DNA of 64,000 bases from Clostridium collagenovorans DSM 3089 (GTDB lineage: Bacteria > Bacillota > Clostridia > Clostridiales > Clostridiaceae). The stretch is taken from the NCBI RefSeq assembly GCF_900130005.1, contig NZ_FQXP01000003.1:310001-374000 (forward strand), read 5' to 3'. Positions within the stretch are counted from its first letter, which is position 1; each line of letters opens with the position of its first letter. Below the pieces are notes generated by a model that worked only from the letters and a program-made list of their open reading frames with translations, ran no database searches and was not told where the DNA came from. A program made the position numbers and the translations under genes. This document shows positions 43,838 through 51,661 of this stretch, in pieces.

Positions 43838-44098
43838 ATGGAAAGTAGCATGAAATATTATAGTGACATGGAGAAATACGAGATAATTAACATAAATGAC
43901 GGAGATCGATATAGCTTTTTAGGTAATAATGATATTATAATAGATAATGAAGGAAATTTAAAACTATTAGTTTTGAATAATAATAAATCAAGATTCACAT
44001 TTTTTTCAAGAAACGACTATAATGAAATATCTTGGGATTCTATTAAAAAAATAGGATCTAAGACTATAATAATCGATGTGGATAATAATATTTACTAA
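43838..44098 (+). CDS. ylmC: YlmC/YmxH family PRC-barrel protein
   Basis: An 86-residue single PRC-barrel protein. MEKYEIININDGDRYSFLGNNDIIIDNEGNLKLLVL... and EISWDSIKKIGSKTIIID match the YlmC/YmxH pattern associated with sporulation. Bacillus members are sporulation-associated but their action is not defined. It has a strong GGGAGGT ribosome-binding site and sits between an M16 peptidase gene and dapG, as ymxH does in Bacillus. I could not settle on a sporulation-sigma promoter upstream; TATACT at 43783-43788 is present without a clear partner. Confidence 0.85.
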   Translation: MESSMKYYSDMEKYEIININDGDRYSFLGNNDIIIDNEGNLKLLVLNNNKSRFTFFSRNDYNEISWDSIKKIGSKTIIIDVDNNIY

Positions 44099-44125
44099 TA
44101 AAGTATTAGGATAAGGTGATATTGG

Positions 44126-45313
44126 ATGAAAATAGTAGTACAAAAGTTTGGAGGAACTTCAGTTTCAACTTTAGAAAGAAGACAAAGAATTGTTGAAAAG
44201 GTTAAAAATTGTTTAGAAGAAGGTAATATGCCAGTGGTGGTAGTATCAGCTATGGGTAGAAAAGGTGAACCCTATGCAACGGATACTTTGCTATCTTTAG
44301 TAAGTGCAGATTTCACTAAAGATAATTTACATGCAACAGACTTATTGATGAGTTGTGGTGAGATATTAAGCACAGTTGTTATGTGTGATGAATTAAAAAA
44401 GGCCAATATTGAGGCAATGCCACTTACTGGTGGGCAGGCTGGAATAAGAACAGATAGCAATTTTGCTAATGCTGGAGTTCTTAATGTGAATACTGAGAAT
44501 TTAGACGATTTAATTAGCAAAGGTATTATACCTGTCATTGCAGGATTTCAAGGTCAAGATAAGAATGGTTATATAACTACTCTAGGTAGAGGCGGAAGCG
44601 ATGTTACAGGGGCTCTTATAGGTGCAGCTTTAAAAGCGGAGAGAGTAGAAATATATACAGATGTAGATGGTATGATGACTACAGACCCTAGAGTAGTACC
44701 AGAAGCATCCTTAATAGAAAAGATAAGCTATGAGGAAATATTCCAATTTGCTGATCAAGGAACTAAGGTTATTCATCCTCGTGCTGTAACTATAGCGCAA
44801 AAATATAATATTCCTCTTTTAATTAGAAACACAATGAACGATTGTGAAGGAACTTTAATTAGTAATGTAGTGGACTATGCAGATAGACCACCTGTTACAG
44901 GAATAGCTTGCATGAATAATAGAACTCAAATAAGAATTTCTTATAATTCAAATGAAAATTACTTTAAAATCTTAGAAAGCTTAGCAGAAAACAATATAAG
45001 CTTAGATTTAATAAATGTATTTCCAAAGGAAAAAATATTTACTATAGATTCTAAGGATTTAAGTAAGTTAAAAGAAATTTTTGAGGAATTAAATTTGGAT
45101 TGCAGTGTTACAGAGCATTGTAGTAAACTTTCTATTATAGGTAGTGGAATGAAAGGAACTCCTGGAGTCATGGCTAAAATTTTAATAGCACTTACAAGAA
45201 GTAATGTGGAGGTTTTACAAACAGCAGATTCACACATGACTATTTGGTGTCTTATTAAGGAAGAGGATGCTACTAAGGCAATAGCTGCTATCCATAAGGA
45301 ATTTAAACTTTAG
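44126..45313 (+). CDS. dapG: aspartate kinase (DapG-like)
   Basis: Phosphorylates aspartate, first step toward diaminopimelate, lysine, threonine and methionine. At 395 residues the kinase domain starts VVQKFGGTSVS (residues 3-13), with LGRGGSDVTGALIGAAL and YTDVDGMMTTDPR. Two C-terminal ACT domains (about 265-395) suggest feedback control. No lysine riboswitch fits in the 27-base gap before it. In Bacillus this slot holds dapG, the diaminopimelate-sensitive isozyme used for wall and spore cortex; the gene name rests on that synteny. Confidence 0.93.
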   Translation: MKIVVQKFGGTSVSTLERRQRIVEKVKNCLEEGNMPVVVVSAMGRKGEPYATDTLLSLVSADFTKDNLHATDLLMSCGEILSTVVMCDELKKANIEAMPLTGGQAGIRTDSNFANAGVLNVNTENLDDLISKGIIPVIAGFQGQDKNGYITTLGRGGSDVTGALIGAALKAERVEIYTDVDGMMTTDPRVVPEASLIEKISYEEIFQFADQGTKVIHPRAVTIAQKYNIPLLIRNTMNDCEGTLISNVVDYADRPPVTGIACMNNRTQIRISYNSNENYFKILESLAENNISLDLINVFPKEKIFTIDSKDLSKLKEIFEELNLDCSVTEHCSKLSIIGSGMKGTPGVMAKILIALTRSNVEVLQTADSHMTIWCLIKEEDATKAIAAIHKEFKL

Positions 45314-45322
45314 TGTATAGAT

Positions 45323-45367
45323 ACACCTCTTAATGTGCAAAATAATTGCAGATTAGGAGGTGTTTTT
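45323..45367 (+). terminator. terminator-like hairpin that contains the tepA Shine-Dalgarno sequence
   Basis: ACACCTCTTAAT (45323-45334) pairs with ATTAGGAGGTGT (45352-45363) over 12 bp (one T-G wobble). After a G-G mismatch, TGCAA (45336-45340) pairs with TTGCA (45346-45350), with a 5-base loop. TTTT follows (45364-45367) directly before the GTG start at 45369. AGGAGG, the tepA ribosome-binding site, is wholly inside the right arm, so the element can terminate the dapG transcript and/or block tepA translation. Confidence 0.7.
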
Positions 45368-45368
45368 C

Positions 45369-46109
45369 GTGGATAAAATAAAAAAAGAACAGAAGATAAT
45401 TATAAATGAAGTAGAGGAAGAAGATAAAGAGGAAAATAAAGATTTAGAAAATTTAAAGGAACTAGGAAATACTGAAATACCAAAGGCTCAAGATGATATA
45501 TTTGTACTTCCTATAATAGGGCAAATTGAAGGGCATATGGTGCAAAATCCACAAACTAAAACTACAAAATATGAGCATATGATTCCTCAACTAATAGCAG
45601 TGGAGAGAGATCCTAAAATAAAGGGAGTCTTAATTGTACTTAATACTGTAGGAGGAGATGTTGAAGCAGGGCTTGCAATTGCTGAGATGATAAGAAGTAT
45701 AAGCAAACCTACTGTATCTTTAGTTATTGGAGGAGGTCATTCTATAGGAGTGCCATTAGCTACTTCAGCTGAATATTCATTTATATCTCCATCAGCAACA
45801 ATGATTATACATCCCGTTAGAATGAATGGATTAGTTATAGGTGTACCTCAAACCTTTGAATATTTTAATAAAATGCAAGAAAGAATAAATGACTTTATTA
45901 CACGAACTTCAAAGATTACAAATGAAGCTCTACATAAGCTTATGCTTCAGACAACAGAACTTTTAAATGATATGGGAACTATTCTCATAGGACATCAAGC
46001 AGTTGATATAGGGTTAATAGATGAGGTTGGTGGATTAAAGGAAGCTATAGAAAAATTAAATACCATGATAGATGAAAATGAAAAGGAACATAATAAAGAA
46101 GAAAAATAA
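45369..46109 (+). CDS. tepA: ClpP-like serine protease TepA (translocation-enhancing)
   Basis: A 246-residue ClpP-class protease. An acidic N-terminal stretch (EVEEEDKEENKDLENL) precedes the ClpP fold. The LNTVGGDVEAGLAIAEMIRS oxyanion segment, GGGHSIG with the catalytic Ser at about 125, and IIHPVRM with the histidine are present. Bacillus TepA was linked to protein export and spore SASP turnover. GTG at 45369 is preferred over GTG at 45360 because AGGAGG sits 6-7 bases before it. The site is buried in a hairpin. Same dapG-tepA-ftsK neighbourhood as in Bacillus. Confidence 0.9.
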   Translation: MDKIKKEQKIIINEVEEEDKEENKDLENLKELGNTEIPKAQDDIFVLPIIGQIEGHMVQNPQTKTTKYEHMIPQLIAVERDPKIKGVLIVLNTVGGDVEAGLAIAEMIRSISKPTVSLVIGGGHSIGVPLATSAEYSFISPSATMIIHPVRMNGLVIGVPQTFEYFNKMQERINDFITRTSKITNEALHKLMLQTTELLNDMGTILIGHQAVDIGLIDEVGGLKEAIEKLNTMIDENEKEHNKEEK

Positions 46110-46112
46110 TAT

Positions 46113-46148
46113 AAAACATCAAGATAAGCTTTATCTTGATGTTTTTAT
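46113..46148. terminator. bidirectional terminator between tepA and the EutL-like gene
   Basis: A perfect 15-bp stem (46113-46127 with 46131-46145), 3-base loop, with A- and T-rich flanks. Confidence 0.9.
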
Positions 46149-46170
46149 TTTGTGTAAATAAGTTAAAGTT

Positions 46171-46833
46171 TTAGTTTTTTAAAGAATCCTTAGGATTTTT
46201 AGCAATTTCATTCATAGCCTTTGTGAAAGCTAAACAAGCCTCTCTGCAAGTTGACTCTGAACCACCTAAAATTGCACCGCTGAAATTTGTGGCAGTAGGT
46301 GGTGCAAAATTATAGCGTAAATGTGCACTAGTTGCTTTTAAGGCAGCATCAATAGCATAAACAGCTTCTAATGGAGGAGCTATTAAAAAACATAAAGCTT
46401 CGTCATTAGAATTTGCTATATTTGAGAAATAAGAACCAGGTTTAGAAATAAGCTTACAGTAAAAAGGGATACCTTCATCATCATTAGCAAATTGAATTTC
46501 ACCAGCGCCTCTATCCATATAATGAGAGATGAAATTCAAAGCATTTTTTATTTCATCTGGATTTTCTCCACATATAATACCTATAAATTCACCAGCTAAT
46601 TTTGTAGTAGCACGTTGGTGACCACAGTAAGTAGATTTAGCATAAATTACTTCAACATCTAAGAACTTAGTTACTTCATCAAAGGCAGTGTAAGCTAATA
46701 AATCTGTTTCCACTGTCATAATTCCCATAGAGTTATGGCTCTTCTTAATATTTAAAAATTTCCTAAAGTCATAAGAAATATTAGTTATAATTTTTGAACT
46801 CAATATATTATTACTTAAAGTTAATAAATCCAA
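46171..46833 (-). CDS. EutL-family microcompartment shell protein (solitary)
   Basis: A 220-residue tandem-BMC (BMC-T) protein of the EutL type. Recognisable blocks are GIMTVETDLLAYTAFDEVTKFLDVEVIYAKS, TKLAGEFIGIICG, SKPGSYFSN, LIAPPLEAVYAIDAALKA and APPTATNFSGAILGGSESTCREAC, spanning both halves at family length. EutL trimers form gated pores in ethanolamine-utilisation compartments. No other eut, pdu or shell gene occurs here. Start is TTG at 46833 behind GAGGAGAG (7-base gap). It is diverged from typical EutL in the N-terminal 35 residues, so its cellular job may differ. Confidence 0.85.
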   Translation of the reverse strand: MDLLTLSNNILSSKIITNISYDFRKFLNIKKSHNSMGIMTVETDLLAYTAFDEVTKFLDVEVIYAKSTYCGHQRATTKLAGEFIGIICGENPDEIKNALNFISHYMDRGAGEIQFANDDEGIPFYCKLISKPGSYFSNIANSNDEALCFLIAPPLEAVYAIDAALKATSAHLRYNFAPPTATNFSGAILGGSESTCREACLAFTKAMNEIAKNPKDSLKN

Positions 46834-47174
46834 TTTTACTCTCCTCAGTTTTGAAATTAAAGTATAGTTAATATTTATATTTGTTTATTATACAAGATTT
46901 AAGTATATAATTCCACAATAAGCCCTAAATAAACTGTAATACTTAATTATCTTTTATAAAAGTTTGAATTAAACTAAAAATATTGTATGAAAGTTAAATG
47001 GAATTAAAATATTGAATTTAAGTAATTAATGAAGAGAAATTATAAATAAAGTGTAAAAAATAACCATAATTTTCAAGAAACTTAATTTTGAATTTTTCTT
47101 TAAGGAGTTTTATGGTAATATATATTTATGCTATTAATGAAAAATAGTATATTGTATATTTTGGAGGTGTAGAA
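46834..47174. other. AT-rich divergent spacer before ftsK
   Basis: The 341 bases hold the minus-strand start region of the EutL-like gene and the ftsK promoter region. A possible ftsK promoter is TTGAAT (47088-47093), 17 bp, TATGGT (47111-47116). An 11-codon mini-ORF (47112-47147) with AAGGAG at 47102-47107 overlaps that -10, so the two readings exclude each other unless transcription starts further upstream. Nothing else stands out. Confidence 0.4.
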
Positions 47175-49532
47175 ATGGGTAAAAAAACTTCTAAAGGGTC
47201 TAAGACGAAAAGTGTTAATAAAACTGGAATGAGAAGTGACCTTAAGGGGATTATATATATCACCATAGGAATTTTATTATTAGTTAGTATATTTTCAGCA
47301 GTATTTTCTCAATCGTCCGCTGGAATTTTAGGAAATGTTGTTAGAAAGACTTTGATAGCAATTATGGGAGCAGGAGCTATTCTATTTCCTTTCATAATAA
47401 TTTATATAGGATTTAGATATATTGTTTACAATAAAAGTGGAAAGTTTGTAAGCTCTAAGTTCTATGAGATTATAGGGATAGTAATAAATACTCTTTTATT
47501 ATTTCAAAATGTTACTATGCCTAAAATGATTAATATGGATATAGGTTTTATACCAGTTAGTTATTTTTATAATTTAGATTCTATATTTCATGGAGGAATT
47601 ATAGCATATATAATAGATTATCCTTTATATAGTTTATTTGGAAAAGTGGGAAGTTACATACTTATAATAGCAATGTATTTTATATTAACAGTGTTGCTTT
47701 TAGATATTTCTGTTAAAGAGCTTATAGGTGCTATAATTGTAAGTTTTAATAAGAATAAAAGCAAAATGAAGAAGAAAACACCAAAAAAGGATAAAAAGGA
47801 AGGTGTTAATGTAGTTACCTTAGAGGATGAAGGAGAAACTATAATAGCTGATCCACAGGTTAATATAAATGATTTTTCAAAGGATGATAAGGCTTCAAAT
47901 AAAGGAAACATAATAAATATAGATTTTGGTGAAGAGTGTGAAGTTGTAGCAGATGAAAGCACGGAAATAAGTAGTGTTTATGAAGAGGATCCTAGTATTT
48001 ATAGTAAACCTAAGGGTACGAGATCTAAGGGGAAAAAAATAGAAAATGAAAATATAAAAAGAGAAGTAGAGGATGAAATAATAATAAACTCTTGCAATCA
48101 AAATAAGGGGATAGAGTATGAATTTCCTAAAATAGATTTTCTGAATGAAAATGAAAGCATAAAAAATAAAAAACTTGATAAAAAAGAATTATTAAGTAAT
48201 GCTAATAAATTGCAAGAAACTTTAAGTAGTTTTGGTGTCAATGCTAATGTATTACAAGTAACTAAGGGACCCTCAGTTACAAGATATGAAATACAACCAG
48301 AAGTTGGTGTTAAGGTTAGCAAAATAGTGAATTTAGCAGATGATATAGCTTTAAATTTAGCTTCAGCAGGTATAAGAATGGAAGCACCTATACCTGGCAA
48401 AGCGGCTATAGGAATTGAAGTTCCTAATAGAGAATTAACTTCTGTGTGTGTTAGAGAGGTTATAGAGTCTGAGGAGTTTGTGAATACTAAAAAGAATTTA
48501 GCTTTTTGTTTGGGAAAAGACATTGGTGGTAAATGTATAGTTGGTGATTTAAGTAAGATGCCACATGTACTTGTAGCAGGGGCAACGGGTTCAGGAAAGA
48601 GTGTATGTATAAATACATTAATATGTAGCTTGCTTTATAAGTACTCACCAGAGGAAGTTAAACTTCTATTAATAGACCCTAAGGTTGTAGAGCTAAATGT
48701 TTATAATGGTATACCTCATCTTTTAATACCAGTTGTAACTGATCCTAAAAAGGCATCAGGAGCTTTGAATTGGGCAGTAAATGAAATGACGAGAAGATAT
48801 AATACCTTTGCAGAAAATGCAGTTAAAAATATTGCTGGATATAATGAGCTTTATGATAAAGGATTAGTGGAAGAAAAGATGGCTTCAATAGTTATTATAA
48901 TAGATGAACTTGCAGATTTAATGATGGTATGTCCTAAGGATGTCGAAGATTATATAGCAAGATTAGCTCAAATGGCAAGAGCTGCTGGTATGCATTTAGT
49001 AATAGCAACACAAAGACCTTCAGTAGATGTTATAACAGGTATGATTAAGGCTAACATACCATCTAGGATTGCTTTTGCAGTTTCAAGTCAAATTGATTCT
49101 AGAACTATAATTGATTCAGCAGGAGCGGAAAAGCTTTTAGGAAAGGGCGATATGCTTTATTATCCTTCAGGAGCGCCTAAACCTATAAGAATACAAGGAG
49201 CCTTTATATCTGAGATAGAAGTTGAGAGAGTTGTTGAGTTTATTAAAAATCAAAGCAATGAAATTGAATATAAGCAAGAAATTATAGAAGAGATAGATAA
49301 AGGTGCATCTAAAGAAGCTAATGAGTCAGGTGAATGTGATGAGATTTTAAGTGATGCTATAGAGTTTATAATCGAAAGCGGATATGCATCTACTTCAATG
49401 TTGCAAAGAAAGTATAAAATAGGATATAATAGGGCAGCTAGATTAATAGAAGAGATTGAAGAAAGAGGAATAATATCAGGTAGAAATGGAAGTAAGCCAA
49501 GACAGGTATTAGTTTCTAAAAATGATATTTAA
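47175..49532 (+). CDS. ftsK: DNA translocase FtsK/SpoIIIE
   Basis: Pumps DNA through the division or sporulation septum. At 785 residues it has a basic N-terminus, about four transmembrane segments (25-190), a charged low-complexity linker (195-320), and the RecA-like motor. Walker A GATGSGKS is at about 469-476 and Walker B VIIIDELADLMM follows. The C-terminal gamma winged helix (LQRKYKIGYNRAARLIEEIEERGIIS, about 743-768) reads KOPS/SRS sites. RBS GGAGGTG. Whether it serves as FtsK, SpoIIIE or both cannot be told from this window. Confidence 0.96.
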   Translation: MGKKTSKGSKTKSVNKTGMRSDLKGIIYITIGILLLVSIFSAVFSQSSAGILGNVVRKTLIAIMGAGAILFPFIIIYIGFRYIVYNKSGKFVSSKFYEIIGIVINTLLLFQNVTMPKMINMDIGFIPVSYFYNLDSIFHGGIIAYIIDYPLYSLFGKVGSYILIIAMYFILTVLLLDISVKELIGAIIVSFNKNKSKMKKKTPKKDKKEGVNVVTLEDEGETIIADPQVNINDFSKDDKASNKGNIINIDFGEECEVVADESTEISSVYEEDPSIYSKPKGTRSKGKKIENENIKREVEDEIIINSCNQNKGIEYEFPKIDFLNENESIKNKKLDKKELLSNANKLQETLSSFGVNANVLQVTKGPSVTRYEIQPEVGVKVSKIVNLADDIALNLASAGIRMEAPIPGKAAIGIEVPNRELTSVCVREVIESEEFVNTKKNLAFCLGKDIGGKCIVGDLSKMPHVLVAGATGSGKSVCINTLICSLLYKYSPEEVKLLLIDPKVVELNVYNGIPHLLIPVVTDPKKASGALNWAVNEMTRRYNTFAENAVKNIAGYNELYDKGLVEEKMASIVIIIDELADLMMVCPKDVEDYIARLAQMARAAGMHLVIATQRPSVDVITGMIKANIPSRIAFAVSSQIDSRTIIDSAGAEKLLGKGDMLYYPSGAPKPIRIQGAFISEIEVERVVEFIKNQSNEIEYKQEIIEEIDKGASKEANESGECDEILSDAIEFIIESGYASTSMLQRKYKIGYNRAARLIEEIEERGIISGRNGSKPRQVLVSKNDI

Positions 49533-49612
49533 CAATAAATATATTTGTGGTAAAATAAAATTCTGCGGATAAAATTTATAAAAATGCTTTTTAATGCATA
49601 GGAGGAACATAA

Positions 49613-50947
49613 GTGAGTAAATTAAAATTGGGATTGGTTAATCTTGGTTGTGATAAAAATAGAATTGATGGCGAAATAATGCTATCTACTTTATACAATA
49701 AATATGACTTAGCTAAAGAACCAGAAGATGCTGATATAATATTAGTAAATACTTGTGGTTTTATTGAATCATCTAAACAAGAATCTATTGATACTATACT
49801 TGAAATGGCTAGATATAAAGAAAATAAGTGTAAGGTGTTATTAGCAACAGGATGTTTAACTCAAAGATATGGTAAAGAGTTATTAGAGCTTATGCCAGAG
49901 TTAGATGGAATACTAGGGGTTAATAATTATTCAGATATAGATAGACTTATAAAAAATGCCTTAAGCAAGGAAGAAAAATTATGTTGCTGCAATTACAGTG
50001 ACACAAATATAAATGAAGGAGAGAGAATTTTAACTACAGATAGTCACTATGCTTACATAAGAATATCAGAGGGCTGCGATAATGCTTGTGCATATTGTGC
50101 AATTCCTAAGATAAGAGGTAAGTATAGAAGTAGAACTATGGAAAGTATTCTTAAGGAAGCTAATAGTTTAGCAAATCAAGGGGTTAAAGAGCTTATAATT
50201 GTAGCTCAAGATACTACAAGATACGGAGTAGATATATACGGAGAAAAAAATCTTCATGTGCTTTTAAGAAAACTTAGTGAAATAGAAAAGATAGAGTGGA
50301 TAAGAATATTATATTGTTATGCTGAGGAACTTACAGAGGACATTATTAATGAAATAGCTGATAATGATAAGGTGTGTAAATACATAGATATACCTCTTCA
50401 GCATATAAGTGATGATGTTTTAAAGGCAATGAGAAGAAAAGGACGAAGAGCTCTTATAACTAAAAATATAGGTAAATTAAGAGAAAAAATAAAAGAAATT
50501 AATATAAGAACAACATATATAGTAGGTTTTCCGGGAGAGAAGGAAGCTAATTTTGAAGAACTTATGAAATTTACCGAAGAAGCTAAATTTGATAAATTAG
50601 GGGTTTTCAAGTATTCAAGAGAAGAAAACACTGCAGCATATGATATGGAAAATCAAATAAGTGAAGAAACTAAAGAAATAAGAGAAGCAGAAATTATGTT
50701 CCTTCAACAAAGAATTTCAAAAGAAATTAATGAAAAAAAAGTTGGAAAGGTATATAATGTGATTGTAGATAATTTCGATGGTGAAATGTACCATGGAAGA
50801 AATTATGAAATGGCACCAGAGGTTGATGGTGAAATAATATTTACTAGTGAAAATAATATAAAACTAGGTAGCTTCATAAAGGTGAGAATTACTGAAGCGC
50901 TAGAATACGATTTAATAGGAGTTGTGGAGAATGAACTTAGCGAATAA
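49613..50947 (+). CDS. rimO: ribosomal protein S12 methylthiotransferase RimO
   Basis: Radical SAM enzyme that adds a methylthio group to an aspartate of S12. 444 residues. The UPF0004 domain has iron-sulfur cysteines at 13, 48 and about 82 (NLGCDKNR, NTCGFI, ATGCLTQ). The radical SAM CxxxCxxC is at 155, 159 and 162 (CDNACAYCAIPKIRG), and the C-terminal TRAM domain spans about 380-444. LGCDKNRIDGE separates RimO from MiaB. GTG start at 49613 behind GGAGGAAC. Its last 17 bases overlap pgsA. Confidence 0.96.
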   Translation: MSKLKLGLVNLGCDKNRIDGEIMLSTLYNKYDLAKEPEDADIILVNTCGFIESSKQESIDTILEMARYKENKCKVLLATGCLTQRYGKELLELMPELDGILGVNNYSDIDRLIKNALSKEEKLCCCNYSDTNINEGERILTTDSHYAYIRISEGCDNACAYCAIPKIRGKYRSRTMESILKEANSLANQGVKELIIVAQDTTRYGVDIYGEKNLHVLLRKLSEIEKIEWIRILYCYAEELTEDIINEIADNDKVCKYIDIPLQHISDDVLKAMRRKGRRALITKNIGKLREKIKEINIRTTYIVGFPGEKEANFEELMKFTEEAKFDKLGVFKYSREENTAAYDMENQISEETKEIREAEIMFLQQRISKEINEKKVGKVYNVIVDNFDGEMYHGRNYEMAPEVDGEIIFTSENNIKLGSFIKVRITEALEYDLIGVVENELSE

Positions 50948-51488
50948 GCTTACAATGATTCGTATATTCTTAATACCTATATTTATAATTTTTATAACTT
51001 TCCCTATTTCAAATGGAGTTATAATAGCAACAGCTATATTTATAATAGCTTCACTTACTGATAAACTAGATGGATACATAGCTAGAAAAAGAAATGAAAT
51101 AACCAACTTTGGAAAGTTCATGGATCCATTAGCAGATAAATTATTAGTTACAGCAGCACTTCTAGCTTTAGTTGACTTCGGGTTAATTAGAGGGTGGATA
51201 GTTGTAGTAATACTAGCTAGAGAATTTGCAGTATCAGGGTTAAGAACTATAGCAGCATCTAATGGAAAAGTCATAGCAGCTAGTATGTGGGGAAAAGTTA
51301 AAACAGTTATACAAATGGTAGCAACTATTGCAGGTTTGCTGGTTATGAGTTTTGAATCTTTGAGCATAAGTATACCTTATTTGAGAGAGTTAACATCTAT
51401 ATTAATGATGTTAGCTGTAATAATAACAATAATATCTGGAGTAGATTATTTTGTTAAGAATAGTGATGTAATAGATACAAAAAAATAA
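50931..51488 (+). CDS. pgsA: CDP-diacylglycerol-glycerol-3-phosphate 3-phosphatidyltransferase
   Basis: Makes phosphatidylglycerol phosphate, the step leading to the main anionic membrane lipid. At 185 residues it has several membrane helices. The CDP-alcohol phosphotransferase motif is complete: DKLDGYIARKRNEITNFGKFMDPLADK (D-G-x2-AR-x8-G-x3-D-x3-D). Start at ATG 50931, with AGGAG 9 bases upstream, inside rimO. Uses the product of cdsA. The rimO-pgsA-recA-rny order (cinA missing) is a clostridial variant of the Bacillus arrangement. Confidence 0.95.
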   Translation: MNLANKLTMIRIFLIPIFIIFITFPISNGVIIATAIFIIASLTDKLDGYIARKRNEITNFGKFMDPLADKLLVTAALLALVDFGLIRGWIVVVILAREFAVSGLRTIAASNGKVIAASMWGKVKTVIQMVATIAGLLVMSFESLSISIPYLRELTSILMMLAVIITIISGVDYFVKNSDVIDTKK

Positions 51489-51534
51489 AAAATATTGAAT
51501 TAAATTCTAAAAAGTGTAAATAATAAAAATATGG

Positions 51535-51566
51535 AAGTTCCTACAGAAAATGTAGGAACTTTTTAT
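51535..51566 (+). terminator. intrinsic terminator after pgsA
   Basis: A perfect 11-bp stem AAGTTCCTACA (51535-51545) with TGTAGGAACTT (51551-51561), GAAAA loop, T-rich tail. Confidence 0.9.
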
Positions 51567-51575
51567 TAAGTATTG

Positions 51576-51604
51576 TTGACAACTATAAAAGATAAATATA
51601 TAAT
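51576..51604 (+). promoter_or_regulatory. consensus sigma-A promoter for recA
   Basis: TTGACA (51576-51581), exactly 17 bp, TATAAT (51599-51604): both hexamers match the consensus fully. Predicted start near 51611, inside the LexA box. Confidence 0.92.
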
Positions 51605-51610
51605 TAAATA

Positions 51611-51624
51611 AGAACTTGTGTTCG
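51611..51624 (+). promoter_or_regulatory. LexA (DinR) SOS box over the recA transcription start
   Basis: AGAACTTGTGTTCG contains the perfect palindrome arms GAAC-N4-GTTC. Against the Gram-positive consensus CGAACRNRYGTTYG it differs at the first base and at one central purine. It begins 6 bases after the -10, where bound LexA would block transcription. Confidence 0.85.
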
Positions 51625-51661
51625 ACTTTCGGAAAGGATGGTGAACCCTAAGGGGATTTGT

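Noticed and set aside
44099..44125. Lysine riboswitch before aspartate kinase
   Set aside because: The gap before dapG is only 27 bases and the preceding 43739-43837 spacer lacks the size and pairing of a lysine riboswitch.
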